Positions 17,685-26,404 of a DNA stretch of 64,000 nucleotides are shown one piece after another. How positions within the stretch are numbered: the first letter of the stretch is position 1; every line of letters begins with the position of its first letter. Source of the stretch: Balneolales bacterium (lineage in GTDB: Bacteria; Bacteroidota; Rhodothermia; Balneolales; Natronogracilivirgulaceae); contig SLKA01000006.1 in the NCBI GenBank assembly GCA_007134845.1, positions 1-64,000 of the forward strand, written 5' to 3'. The translations under genes and the position numbers were made by a program. The notes beneath the pieces are model-generated. The model did no database searches. It worked only from the letters and a program-made list of their open reading frames with translations, and was not told the origin of the DNA.

Positions 17685-18989
17685 TTACAAGCGCCTTCGA
17701 TCCAGCTGTGTAATACCAGGCATCGCTATCGGGTCATGAATCGGATTGTCCAGATCCAGTTTCTGTGGAAATAGTTCCAAACCAGAATCCCGAATCTGCT
17801 CCCAGGTTATCTGTTGTCCGGTGTAAGCCGATTCACGTCCCATGACGGCCATTAGCGTAGATTCAGCCACAATCTTTGCTTCATTTACCGGTTTGTCGTT
17901 CCTAATACTGTCTATGAGTATCTTCTTTTGAATAACATAGGCGCTGTCGCCCTCCGGGCGGGGAATTTGATGTTCTTTGCCATAGGGCCACGTTACAACC
18001 GAACGTTCCGGCGAGAGCATGACCGTTGCATTACTGCCGACAATTCGATCGCTCACATTTCTGTAGGTTCTGTCCATCTGCCGGCATGTTGTCGAAACCA
18101 TCAATCCATCAGGAAACTCATACTGTACACTGAAATGATCATATATATTGCCAAATTCTGGTGCAATCCTCACCTGTCTTCCCCCGGTACCAGTACAAGC
18201 CAGCGGCATGCTACCAGTCACCCAGGCGATGGCATCCAAGTTGTGCACAAACTGTTCAACGATAAAATCACCTGAAAGCCAGTTGTAATAGTACCAGTTC
18301 CGAAGCTGCCACTCTTTCTCTGTCATATCAGGAGTTCTTTCATGATACCATACGGTTCCCGTATGATATTGGGCATGGGCAGCCAATAGCCTTCCAATAT
18401 ATCCGTTATGGATTTTTCTGATGGCTTCGATATAGTTACCTTGCTTGCGGTATTGCAAGCCTGACATTACGGAAAGGCCCTTCTCCTCTGCTCTTATTCC
18501 TGTTTTGAGGATAGATCGGACACCAACCGGATCTATGGCTACCGGCTTTTCCATGAATACATGCCGGTTATGACGAACCGCCTCCTCAAAATGAGATGGA
18601 CGGAATGCGGGGGGGGTTGCTAACAAAACAAGATCAACATCACATTGAATTACATCCTTGTATGCGTCGAGTCCGGAAAAACTACGGTTGTCTGGGACAT
18701 TACACCGTTCCCCCAACACTTGTCTGAGAATATTCCTTGATGAGTCCAGCTGGTCGGCAAACAAATCACCCATCGCATACAGCTCTACATTCTCTGCAGC
18801 ATTAATACAGTTCCTGGCAGCTCCGGTTCCGCGACTACCACAGCCGATCAATCCTACGCGTAACGTGTCTTTCCCACCAGCATATGCAAAGCTGGCACCA
18901 GCAAATAAACCAGCTGAAACAACGGTCGCTTTTTTGATGAAACCACGCCTTCCGTCACTGAATATATTGTTATTATTATGTTTGCACAT
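17685..18989 (-). CDS. Tat-exported Gfo/Idh/MocA family oxidoreductase
   Basis: 434 residues. A twin-arginine signal (DGRRGFIKKATVVSAGLF) predicts export of a folded, NAD(P)-bound enzyme. The Rossmann domain starts LRVGLIGCGSRGTGAARNC and the family EKP motif is present (HVFMEKPVAIDPVGV), so this is a sugar- or inositol-dehydrogenase-like protein. The C-terminal substrate domain includes NWYYYNWLSGDFIVEQFVHN, common in the periplasmic members of this family in Bacteroidota and Planctomycetota. The substrate is unknown. Two further Gfo/Idh/MocA genes lie upstream on the same strand (19289 and 20746), but this one is clearly more distant from them in sequence. Confidence 0.85.
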   Translation of the reverse strand: MCKHNNNNIFSDGRRGFIKKATVVSAGLFAGASFAYAGGKDTLRVGLIGCGSRGTGAARNCINAAENVELYAMGDLFADQLDSSRNILRQVLGERCNVPDNRSFSGLDAYKDVIQCDVDLVLLATPPAFRPSHFEEAVRHNRHVFMEKPVAIDPVGVRSILKTGIRAEEKGLSVMSGLQYRKQGNYIEAIRKIHNGYIGRLLAAHAQYHTGTVWYHERTPDMTEKEWQLRNWYYYNWLSGDFIVEQFVHNLDAIAWVTGSMPLACTGTGGRQVRIAPEFGNIYDHFSVQYEFPDGLMVSTTCRQMDRTYRNVSDRIVGSNATVMLSPERSVVTWPYGKEHQIPRPEGDSAYVIQKKILIDSIRNDKPVNEAKIVAESTLMAVMGRESAYTGQQITWEQIRDSGLELFPQKLDLDNPIHDPIAMPGITQLDRRRL

Positions 18990-19288
18990 ACTTGTAAACG
19001 GTTTTTAATATTATTATCTACTGCCTGGATTATGAATTGGCATTAATTTCTTCTTTTTCGAATCCCTTTCTTCGGTTGCATTTTATGCCGTTTGATTCAT
19101 CCCGATACGGGCTGTACTATTATTTAGAGTGGTCCTTTATGCTAATTGTTCTACGTCTTCGGAAAGACAGCAAATCAAATATGCAAAAATTATTTCTAAA
19201 GTCTGCATTATACCTGCGTAAACAGATCATTGTAGCCAGAAACAATCTGCTGGATAAAAACACGGAACCGGCTGGATTCCCGCAGAGT
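18990..19288. other. Gap between oxidoreductase genes
   Basis: About 300 AT-rich bases between two minus-strand genes. The promoter of the downstream oxidoreductase is expected here. I see no gene, strong hairpin or convincing TAnnTTTG box. Confidence 0.4.
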
Positions 19289-20704
19289 TTAAAGTATTCT
19301 CGTAGTTCCTCCTTCTTTGATATCGACATCCATTCCGCGCTTGTTGGTCTTCCAGCCGCCGGATGTGAAGTCCGGAATCAATACCGGGTTGGAGCGGTTG
19401 GCGACGGACCATTCCGTCAATGGAATGATTGCCGTAGACGTTGCCGCGTCGTAAACATCCATTTCAAGCGGGAGTCCGTTCCGCATACAGTCAACAAACC
19501 GCCAGTCCAGAGGATCAACCTGGGCATACCCCCTGGCTTCAGGATCACGCTGCCCTTCCCGGCGAACTTCGTTAAATCTTTGCGTTAATTTCGGCGTGTA
19601 TTCTTTGATCAGAGCATCGAGCTCCTCTTGAGAAACCCATCCGTCATGGCTTTTGGCAAGTCGGTCCGGACCGGCAGCGAAAACGCCCTCTGTCCCGCTG
19701 ATGAGGTTGAATCGTGCTCCCGGTCGTGGCGTTGTTACATCATGCTGAAGCATAATGGTTCGCCCTTTGTGGGTTTTAATGATTGAAGTATTGATATTTC
19801 CGCGCATTTCTTTGCCGGCAAACTCTTCAAAGAATGAGTCGCTTTCAGCCAGTTCTTTAATCCTGTCTTTCATCATGAAATCCCGGCTGGATACCGAGAC
19901 CATATACTCCAGCTTGTCGCCGCAGTTGATATCCATCATCTGAATTATCGGAACGAATCCATGGGCAGGATAGAGGTTGCCCTGACGGCCGGTATTCTCG
20001 CGTAATCGCCACATGCTATAGAACATCTCCTTGTTCAGAATGTGCGACATCAGCAGGTCGTGGATATAATGTCCTTCGGCATGAATGAGATCCCCAAAAA
20101 CCCCGCTTCTCACCATTTTCAGGATATAAGCGGTATCATTCCGGTGGGCCGATCGTGAAACCTGCATGCAGTGTTTCCGTGTTTTTTCGGATGTCTCCAC
20201 CAGCTGCCAGCATTCCTCCATAGTCTGGGCGGCAGGAAGCTCTATATAAACATGTTTACCGTGTTCCATGGCAAACACCGCCTGCTCGGCATGAATATCC
20301 CACGGTGTCACAATGGCGATCACATCCAGGTCGTCCCGTTCCATCATGCGCTTCCAGTCATCCGGGCCATCAGAGTATGTGTCCGGTGAGTGAAAGCTTG
20401 ATATCGCCTGAACCGATCTATCTACCATCTCGGGCCTGACATCGCACAATGCTCTGATTTCCACACCCTCCACACTTGCAAGCCTGCGTACGGTTCCGGA
20501 CCCGCGATTACCAAGTCCCACGACACCAATTCGGACGACATCCAGTGCCGGAGCGGCATATCCCCTCATATTGAACTCTTGTCTGTGACTTTTCAGGAAG
20601 CGGTTGCCGTCGTCCTTGCCCTTCGAACCCATTACGCTCATACCGGCCAGGCCCATTCCGGCCATTCCGCTCATTTTAAGAAAGTTTCTTCGGCTGTTCT
20701 TCAT
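19289..20704 (-). CDS. Tat-exported Gfo/Idh/MocA oxidoreductase, GH109-like
   Basis: 471 residues with a Tat signal (SRRNFLKMSGMAGMGLAGM). After a spacer comes FNMRGYAAPALDVVRIGV and a glycine-rich NAD site GLGNRGSGTVRRL, then VTPWDIHAEQA and HVYIELPAAQTMEECW. This replacement of the EKP Lys region by ELPAAQT is typical of GH109-type proteins, which use bound NAD to cleave alpha-N-acetylgalactosamine glycosides by transient oxidation. The GH109 assignment is by motif pattern and the real substrate could be another glycoside. It is a tandem paralogue of the next gene upstream (20746-22188), 41 bases apart, so the two form one operon. Confidence 0.83.
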   Translation of the reverse strand: MKNSRRNFLKMSGMAGMGLAGMSVMGSKGKDDGNRFLKSHRQEFNMRGYAAPALDVVRIGVVGLGNRGSGTVRRLASVEGVEIRALCDVRPEMVDRSVQAISSFHSPDTYSDGPDDWKRMMERDDLDVIAIVTPWDIHAEQAVFAMEHGKHVYIELPAAQTMEECWQLVETSEKTRKHCMQVSRSAHRNDTAYILKMVRSGVFGDLIHAEGHYIHDLLMSHILNKEMFYSMWRLRENTGRQGNLYPAHGFVPIIQMMDINCGDKLEYMVSVSSRDFMMKDRIKELAESDSFFEEFAGKEMRGNINTSIIKTHKGRTIMLQHDVTTPRPGARFNLISGTEGVFAAGPDRLAKSHDGWVSQEELDALIKEYTPKLTQRFNEVRREGQRDPEARGYAQVDPLDWRFVDCMRNGLPLEMDVYDAATSTAIIPLTEWSVANRSNPVLIPDFTSGGWKTNKRGMDVDIKEGGTTRIL

Positions 20705-20745
20705 TGAATTATACTCTTCGTTTCAATAATTAACGATTACGGGTG

Positions 20746-22188
20746 TCAGACAAACCTTGTTGTGCCACCTTTTTCAAGCTGGATATCCATGCCCTGTTTG
20801 TTCGTTTTCCATGATCCGGATGTAAAGTCGGGAAATGAAACTGGCCGCCCCTCGTTGGCAACGGACCATTCGCTCATAGGAATGATGGCGCTCCAAAGCG
20901 CGGCGTCATACACATTCATGTCGAGTGGGATGCCATTCCGGAGACAATCAATCAGACGCCACGTCATCATCGTGTCCATTCCGCCGTGGCCGCCCATCCT
21001 GCGAGCCATTTCTCCGACTCTTTTTGTGATCTCCGGTGTGTACTGCTCTTCAACTTCCCTGAACTTGCTTTCCGAAAACCAGCCTTCCCGGTAATCATTG
21101 CCGATTTGCGGTGTTGGGTACGCCCTTGCCATCGCTTTGGTTCCACTTACCTTGTGAATTCTGGAATAGGGCCGTGGCGATGTGACATCGTGCTGAAGCA
21201 TGATGGTCCGGCCCATTTTGGTTTTGATGATGCTTGTGTTCATATTACCCCGGAACGTCTTATCTGTGAATTTCTCGAAAAACGAATCGGTTTCTGCCAG
21301 TTCTTCGGCCTTGTCGCGCATCATAAAATCATTGCTTGAAATCGAGACCATAAAATCCATCGATTCGCCATGGTTGATTTCCATGATCTGTGCTATGGTT
21401 CCCAGTCCATGATGGGGATACAAGTTGCCGTTTCGACTTGCGTTTTCACGCAATCTCCATAAGTCCTGATGCAGAGAACGGGAAAATTTATTACTGATCA
21501 ACTGGTGGATATAAGCACCTTCTCCGTGGATCACCTCCCCAAAAAATCCGGCCCTGGCCATATTCAAAGTGACCATTTCAAAGAAACCATAACACACATT
21601 GGTCATCTGGAAGCAGTGCTTGCGGGTTCGCTCGGAAGTTTCCACCAGCATCCAGCAATCTTCAAGCGTCTGAGCCGCCGGAATTTCCGTCGCCACATGC
21701 TTGCCTTTTTCCATTGCGTAAATTGCCTGGGGTGCATGGAGGTGCCAGGGGGTGTTTATAATCACAAGGTCGATATCATCCCGGTCACACATTTCCTTCC
21801 ACACGTCTTCACTGCCGGCATACACTTCCGGATTATGCGTTGATCCATTCTGCTTCAATTCATCAATGGCTTGCTGTGCGGCCTGTTCCTTCAGGTCACA
21901 AAGCGCCTTGATCTCAACGCCTTCAATACGGGCAAATCTTCCCGTGTTGGAGCGGCCGCGGTTTCCAGTACCGATCACACCAATGCGTACCTGGTCAAGG
22001 GCGGGTGCGGCATATCCCGACATATTGAACTGCTGCTTGTAGTAGCCGTTTTGCAACTCCTCCGGGGAGTCCGTTCCGGCCATCGGACCGGCTTGTGACG
22101 AAGCACAACTTGACAATGCTCCGACTCCGGTCAAGCCGATTCCGGCCAAACCCGCACTTTTCAGAAATTCCTTTCGACTCTGTTTCAT
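20746..22188 (-). CDS. Exported Gfo/Idh/MocA oxidoreductase, GH109-like, probable lipoprotein
   Basis: 480 residues, paralogous to 19289-20704 (shared FNMxGYAAPALDxVRIGV, GTGNRG, NTPWHLHAPQAIYAMEKGKH, EIPAAQTLEDCW, and near-identical ends SWKTNKQGMDI and GGTTRFV). The N-terminus is KEFLKSAGLAGIGLTG followed by ALSSC, a lipobox-like site, so the protein may be Sec/Tat-exported and lipid-anchored; the twin-arginine pair is weak here (SRKEF). GH109-like NAD-dependent glycosidase or dehydrogenase activity is inferred. It is the first gene of the three-oxidoreductase group; upstream lies a degraded IS982 transposase. Confidence 0.82.
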   Translation of the reverse strand: MKQSRKEFLKSAGLAGIGLTGVGALSSCASSQAGPMAGTDSPEELQNGYYKQQFNMSGYAAPALDQVRIGVIGTGNRGRSNTGRFARIEGVEIKALCDLKEQAAQQAIDELKQNGSTHNPEVYAGSEDVWKEMCDRDDIDLVIINTPWHLHAPQAIYAMEKGKHVATEIPAAQTLEDCWMLVETSERTRKHCFQMTNVCYGFFEMVTLNMARAGFFGEVIHGEGAYIHQLISNKFSRSLHQDLWRLRENASRNGNLYPHHGLGTIAQIMEINHGESMDFMVSISSNDFMMRDKAEELAETDSFFEKFTDKTFRGNMNTSIIKTKMGRTIMLQHDVTSPRPYSRIHKVSGTKAMARAYPTPQIGNDYREGWFSESKFREVEEQYTPEITKRVGEMARRMGGHGGMDTMMTWRLIDCLRNGIPLDMNVYDAALWSAIIPMSEWSVANEGRPVSFPDFTSGSWKTNKQGMDIQLEKGGTTRFV

Positions 22189-22292
22189 TTGTAACCTGAG
22201 TTCAATTAATAAAATCTGGTAAAAAAGGTTGTAAATAGTTGTAGTTCATAAGATTATAAGTCGGAAAAGTCACAAAGCAGAGTTATATTAAG

Positions 22293-22814
22293 TTGAATAT
22301 TAATAAGAATACAACTTGCTTTTCCATTAACCTTTCCTGCCTTAAAATCACTGAAATCTTTTGTACCGTTGATGACTTTTGTCAAGCCTTCACACACGCC
22401 CTTGGCCCGATCTTTTTAGGCAGCCCCGCCGCCAAGAGGCCATCCAAAATGCGTGCCAGCGAAGTTATCACCATAATGATTTTGTTTCATCACAGTGGAT
22501 TCCGGACCACGAAGGGCTTTTATACCAACTACGTTAAGGTACATATGAAAGATCTTTTTCCCAATACGGTTTCTTACAATCGTTTTGTAGAGTTCATGCA
22601 GGCGGCCAATCTGCCCCTGGCTATCTTTGTGGAAAACCACTGTATGGGTGAATCCACCGGAGTTCATTTATTGATTTACACCGGAACAGATCTGCAAGAA
22701 CAAGCACATTCCCCGAAATAAATTCTTTGCCGGCCTGGCTGCTTACTCGTTCTTCCCAAAAAATCCGCTATAAAATATGATCCTGCGCTTTCCAGTCAAT
22801 TGGCGATATTTTAG
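22293..22814 (+). pseudogene. Degraded IS982-family transposase
   Basis: The plus-strand frame from 22293 carries the N-terminal third of an IS982-type transposase: ITEIFCTVDDFCQAFTH, SKMRASEVITIMILFHHSGF, FYTNYVKVHMKDLFPN and VSYNRFVEFMQAANLPL. After about 22680 the middle, catalytic part is missing. The C-terminal end reappears at 22723 in another frame (FFAGLAAYSFFPK) and continues after a further shift at an A6 run as SAIKYDPALSSQLAIF, ending at the TAG at 22812-22814. So the gene has an internal deletion of well over 100 codons and at least two frame breaks and cannot make an active transposase. I could not recognise terminal inverted repeats. Confidence 0.82.
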
Positions 22815-22974
22815 AATCGAACTCAGGTAAAAATATTTGCTTTCATTTTCATTAATTACCCAGCATGTACTGGGCATTTACAGATGATGTACGTTACCCG
22901 CTTTTATATAGAGAGTGCCTTGCTTATATTCTCGTATTGCGCTTATTCCCGATATAAGTAACCACCACATAGAT

Positions 22975-23280
22975 ATGGCTACTGAATCGATCTCACTGGA
23001 CTACCGCAAGCTGGATAATCTCATTCATTCGCGAATCCGGCTTGCACTAATGTCTGTGTTGACAAGGGTTGATGATATCAGTTTTAATGAACTGAAGAAA
23101 GCCCTTAATGCTACCGATGGCAACCTGAGTACTCATCTGACAAAACTTGTGGATGCCGGTTATGTTTCCGTTGAGAAAACAACTAATAACAACAAAACCG
23201 AATCACGCTACCGTGTCACCCAGAAGGGCCTCTCCGCATTCGCCGGCTATATTGTTGACCTGGCGCCGTTCATTGGGTAA
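22975..23280 (+). CDS. Winged-helix transcriptional regulator (HTH_34-like)
   Basis: 101-residue DNA-binding protein that is a single winged-helix domain. The pattern LIHSRIRLALMSVLTRV, DISFNELKKAL, NATDGNLSTHLTKLVDAGYVSVEK and SRYRVTQKGLSAFAGYI is the ArsR/MarR-like HTH_34 type found as stand-alone small regulators. The frame is open from 22915; the ATG at 22975 fits the family. It has no effector domain and no visible metal-binding cysteines. Its target is unknown. A strong terminator follows 10 bases after the stop, so it is probably monocistronic. Confidence 0.82.
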   Translation: MATESISLDYRKLDNLIHSRIRLALMSVLTRVDDISFNELKKALNATDGNLSTHLTKLVDAGYVSVEKTTNNNKTESRYRVTQKGLSAFAGYIVDLAPFIG

Positions 23281-23290
23281 TACCTCCATG

Positions 23291-23337
23291 ATTGCCGTCC
23301 GGATTTCTCCGGAACGGCAATGAAAAAGCCCTTTTTT
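23291..23337 (+). terminator. Rho-independent terminator after the winged-helix gene
   Basis: ATTGCCGT (23291-23298) pairs with ACGGCAAT (23314-23321), with an inner CCGG/CCGG stem and a one-base bulge. A T6 run follows at 23332-23337. It lies between convergent genes and may also stop the glutamate dehydrogenase transcript through the A5/T6 dyad next to it. Confidence 0.7.
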
Positions 23338-23354
23338 CTCAAAGCACAGACATC

Positions 23355-24758
23355 CTAAGGAAATATTCCCATTTGCTGATACGATATGGCCACTTTCTTG
23401 ATCGCACTGATATAGGCTGCCGTCCGCAGGTCTGTCTTGTGTTTTCTGGCCGTTTCGTGTAACATATGATACGCCATTACCATGGTGTCTTCGAGACCGG
23501 AATCCACTATATCCCACTCTTCCGGACCCTTTTCTATCCTTTTAACATCGTGTTCACTGAACTGCTCGCCGGTCAGACCCTCTATGGCATCGAGAAGCCG
23601 CGACATGGCGTTCTCCTCATATCGGCGGTCCATGCGGCCAAACCGGATGTGCGACAGGTTCTTGATCCATTCGAAATAGGATACCGTCACACCGCCTGCA
23701 TTCAGATAGATATCGGGGATAATCAGAATGTTACGTTCCAGCAGGATGGGATCCGCCTCGCTTGTAAGCGGTCCGTTAGCCCCCTCGCCAATGATCTTTG
23801 CGTTCACTCTTCCGGCATTTTCAGCGGTGATCTGATTTTCAAGCGCTGCGGGGATGAGGATATCGCATTCCATTTCCAGCATGCTGGCCGATTCCTCGAT
23901 GAACCTGCCATCGGGATATTCACGAACCGAACCTGTTTCACGGATGTGTTCACGGAGCTTTTCAATATCAATACCTTCCTCATCATAGATGCCTCCGTGC
24001 ACTTCGGCAACCCCGATGATGACCGCTCCCGCCTCCCTTAGATAATGAGCGGAGTAGTAACCCACATTGCCAAGACCCTGCACAATGACTTTCTTGCCCT
24101 CCAATCCGGTTGTCAGTCCGAGCGCCTCCATGTCTTCCTTATTCTCGCAGGCTTCTCTGAGGCCGAAATAAATGCCGCGTCCGGTAGCTTCTGTCCGGCC
24201 ACTGATTCCACCCTGTTCAATCGGCTTGCCGGTCACACAGCCCTCGCTGTCGACCGAATCGGCCATACTCTGATAGGTGTCCAGAATCCATGCCATTTCT
24301 CTGCTGGACGACCCATAATCCGGTGCCGGCACATCAAGGCCCGGCCCAATAAAGTTTTTCTTGATCAACTCAAAGGTATAACGGCGGGTTACCCGCTCTA
24401 TCTCGGCAGCGGAGTATTTTGACGGATTGATGCGGATGCCGCCCTTCGCCCCGCCAAAAGGCACCGAAACAACCGCACACTTGTACGTCATCAGTGCCGC
24501 AAGTGCCGTTACTTCGTCCTCGTTGACTTCCAGTGCATAGCGGATTCCACCCTTTGTTGGCATCTTGTGGACGCTGTGCGCCGAACGCCAGCCATGAATC
24601 ACCTCAACACTGCCGTCGTCTTTGCGCAGTGGAAACGATATATGATAAGTGCTGTTGCACGCCTTGATCTGTGCGAGCAGGCCTTTTTCGATGGAAAGGT
24701 ACCCTGCTGCCCGGTTGAAATTTTTATTTACCTGTTTGAAAAATTGATAAGCAGCCAT
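23355..24758 (-). CDS. Glu/Leu/Phe/Val dehydrogenase (glutamate dehydrogenase)
   Basis: 467-residue NAD(P)-dependent amino-acid dehydrogenase; glutamate to 2-oxoglutarate is the likely reaction. The N-terminal domain has the substrate region [20 protein letters not shown] and [19 protein letters not shown], which carries the catalytic Lys residues; [19 protein letters not shown] contains the catalytic Asp. The Rossmann domain starts [12 protein letters not shown]. The length is that of bacterial hexameric enzymes, somewhat longer than 420. The specificity (Glu versus Leu/Val) is a judgement. Its neighbours on both sides are unrelated and no regulatory site is seen in the 110-base upstream gap. 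Confidence 0.9.
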   Translation of the reverse strand: MAAYQFFKQVNKNFNRAAGYLSIEKGLLAQIKACNSTYHISFPLRKDDGSVEVIHGWRSAHSVHKMPTKGGIRYALEVNEDEVTALAALMTYKCAVVSVPFGGAKGGIRINPSKYSAAEIERVTRRYTFELIKKNFIGPGLDVPAPDYGSSSREMAWILDTYQSMADSVDSEGCVTGKPIEQGGISGRTEATGRGIYFGLREACENKEDMEALGLTTGLEGKKVIVQGLGNVGYYSAHYLREAGAVIIGVAEVHGGIYDEEGIDIEKLREHIRETGSVREYPDGRFIEESASMLEMECDILIPAALENQITAENAGRVNAKIIGEGANGPLTSEADPILLERNILIIPDIYLNAGGVTVSYFEWIKNLSHIRFGRMDRRYEENAMSRLLDAIEGLTGEQFSEHDVKRIEKGPEEWDIVDSGLEDTMVMAYHMLHETARKHKTDLRTAAYISAIKKVAISYQQMGIFP

Positions 24759-24869
24759 AATGCAATAGTATTAAAAGGGTTATTGGTAGCCTGGAAGAAA
24801 AATGAAATAATTTACATAGTCAGGATATAAAGTGATTGTCAGGAAATTATGAAGGAAAAGCGGGAGGCA

Positions 24870-25409
24870 TCATGGCACCAGGGGTACATGAAATACCTCT
24901 TCCCAGGTTTCGGGCGGACCCGATACCCGAACCAGATGAATTTTATCCGGGATGAAGACCAGGTCAAACCGTTTTCCTACCCGTTCGATAATCTGTTTCT
25001 TTTCGCCTGGGTCCAATTTTTTGTACATCAGGCTTATATGCGGCATATAGGAATTGTGTTCCAGTCGAAATTCTCTGAGGCATTGTTCTCGCAATGCAAG
25101 CAGCGCATCATTGGGGGCGATGCGCACAAAAATGGACCGGTACAATACATCCTCAAAATCCGTCTCCTTCAGATACAGGGTCATCGGCTCACTTCCTTCC
25201 GTTGCTTTTTCCAGCTGTCGGCGAAGAGTGTCGGTTGACCCGTTGATACCACTTGCAACTGTTATGTGCGGTTCGAATTCAGGAGCGTCATATTCGCCGG
25301 CCAGGCTGTTTATGGTCCTTTTCAGGATATCATAAACCTCGCTCTCCGGCTTCAGCCAGAGTGCATATTCCCCGCTATCCCTGTTATGCGCTTTCTTATG
25401 CAGACTCAT
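24870..25409 (-). CDS. 2H phosphoesterase (cyclic phosphodiesterase / 2'-5' RNA ligase-like)
   Basis: 179 residues with the two H-x-[TS] motifs of the 2H superfamily: FEPHITVAS in the first half and YMPHISLMYKKL in the second, about 75 residues apart. The opening YALWLKPESEVYDILKRTI matches the cyclic phosphodiesterase (ADP-ribose 1''-2''-cyclic phosphate or 2',3'-cyclic nucleotide) branch better than the ThpR/LigT branch. The protein is cytoplasmic. A role in end-processing of RNA would fit with the RtcB ligase 14 kb away, but nothing in the local context links them. Confidence 0.8.
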   Translation of the reverse strand: MSLHKKAHNRDSGEYALWLKPESEVYDILKRTINSLAGEYDAPEFEPHITVASGINGSTDTLRRQLEKATEGSEPMTLYLKETDFEDVLYRSIFVRIAPNDALLALREQCLREFRLEHNSYMPHISLMYKKLDPGEKKQIIERVGKRFDLVFIPDKIHLVRVSGPPETWEEVFHVPLVP

Positions 25410-25484
25410 CCTGTGTTACACTGAAACGTTTGTTCATGCAAGCTGTTCAGGTCTAATCTCTTGATAACGTCAATGGAAGTCAAC

Positions 25485-26108
25485 TTATAAATTCAGGCTT
25501 TTTTTTCTCAATTCTCCGGTTTTGATAACCATATTGGTTGATCCGATGCCGCAGCTCAGGATGGTGCGCAGGGCCTCATCAACCGGCACATCCACAACAT
25601 GGACGCGTTCTCCCTGCAAATGATAGATATTTCCGGAGGTTGGATTCGGTGCCGTGGGAATAAAAACCGTATAACTTCCGTCGGGATGCTCGTCGGTGAC
25701 AAAGGCCGTCATCATCGTTTCGCTGGAAAAAGGGCGGACAAGAGCAACCGCAGAAAACGGGGAACGGCTTCTCCCAAAAAACATCATTACCGTCTCCTTG
25801 ATCATACTGTAACCCGGAGCATGACGCAGTGTGGCATTTTCCACACCTCTGAAAATGAGGTTCCCCATGTGCGTTTTCACAAATACGCCGATGAGAAAGC
25901 AGCCTATTAATATCGATGAAATAACTATCACGTCTGCAAGCAGCTGCTGCAGCGGGGTTTTCTCAACCAGCAGCGAGGTAACCGGATAAATCATATCGGT
26001 CATGACACGGTACAGCCACCGAACCACCAGGAAAAACACCAGCATTGGCATCAATACCACCAGGCCTCCGAACATCGAGGTACGAATGAAATTGTTGAAC
26101 TTGTTCAT
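25485..26108 (-). CDS. DUF502 family membrane protein
   Basis: 207 residues. The DUF502 pattern is clear: IRTSMFGGLVVLMPMLVFFLV (first membrane segment, ~10-30), a second membrane segment at about 58-80 (VIVISSILIGCFLIGVFV), then TPGYS-like RHAPGYSMIKETVMMF, FSAVALVRPF, TMMTAFVTDE and the conserved VFIPTAPNPTSGNIYHL. It is an inner-membrane protein with a cytosolic or periplasmic beta-rich tail; its biochemical function is unknown in the family. It is transcribed alone, divergent from the ABC1-kinase gene with ~300 bases between. Confidence 0.85.
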   Translation of the reverse strand: MNKFNNFIRTSMFGGLVVLMPMLVFFLVVRWLYRVMTDMIYPVTSLLVEKTPLQQLLADVIVISSILIGCFLIGVFVKTHMGNLIFRGVENATLRHAPGYSMIKETVMMFFGRSRSPFSAVALVRPFSSETMMTAFVTDEHPDGSYTVFIPTAPNPTSGNIYHLQGERVHVVDVPVDEALRTILSCGIGSTNMVIKTGELRKKSLNL

Positions 26109-26404
26109 TGCTTAATCATATGCTTAAAGGGAATCGGGTCAAACCTGTAATTGCGACAGTGTAAAGTTGTAAACTTAACGGATATGCATAAGATTGCAAT
26201 ACACCCGTGTTAAAAATTAAATTTTTCTTTGCTGCTCACTCATCCCGTTGTACAGCCGTAACTGGATGAAAAAAGATAAAAACAAGGCGGATAAATAATA
26301 CCGGATGAACCTTGCGTTGCGTCATAATTTAAACCCTTTGCAGAATTGCAAATCTGCCCGTCTGCGGATATCTTGCACTTTCCTTTCGATAGTTACGAAG
26401 CCGG
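26109..26404. other. Divergent promoter region with a motif shared with the phaR upstream gap
   Basis: About 300 AT-rich bases between divergent genes. ATAAATAATA (26291-26300) and CGTTGCGTCATAATTTA (26315-26331) recur in related form before the PhaR-type gene (ATAAATAATA at 30271-30280, CATTGCGTCACACTTTA at 30284-30300). A common promoter or operator is possible. No RNA gene is seen. Confidence 0.35.
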
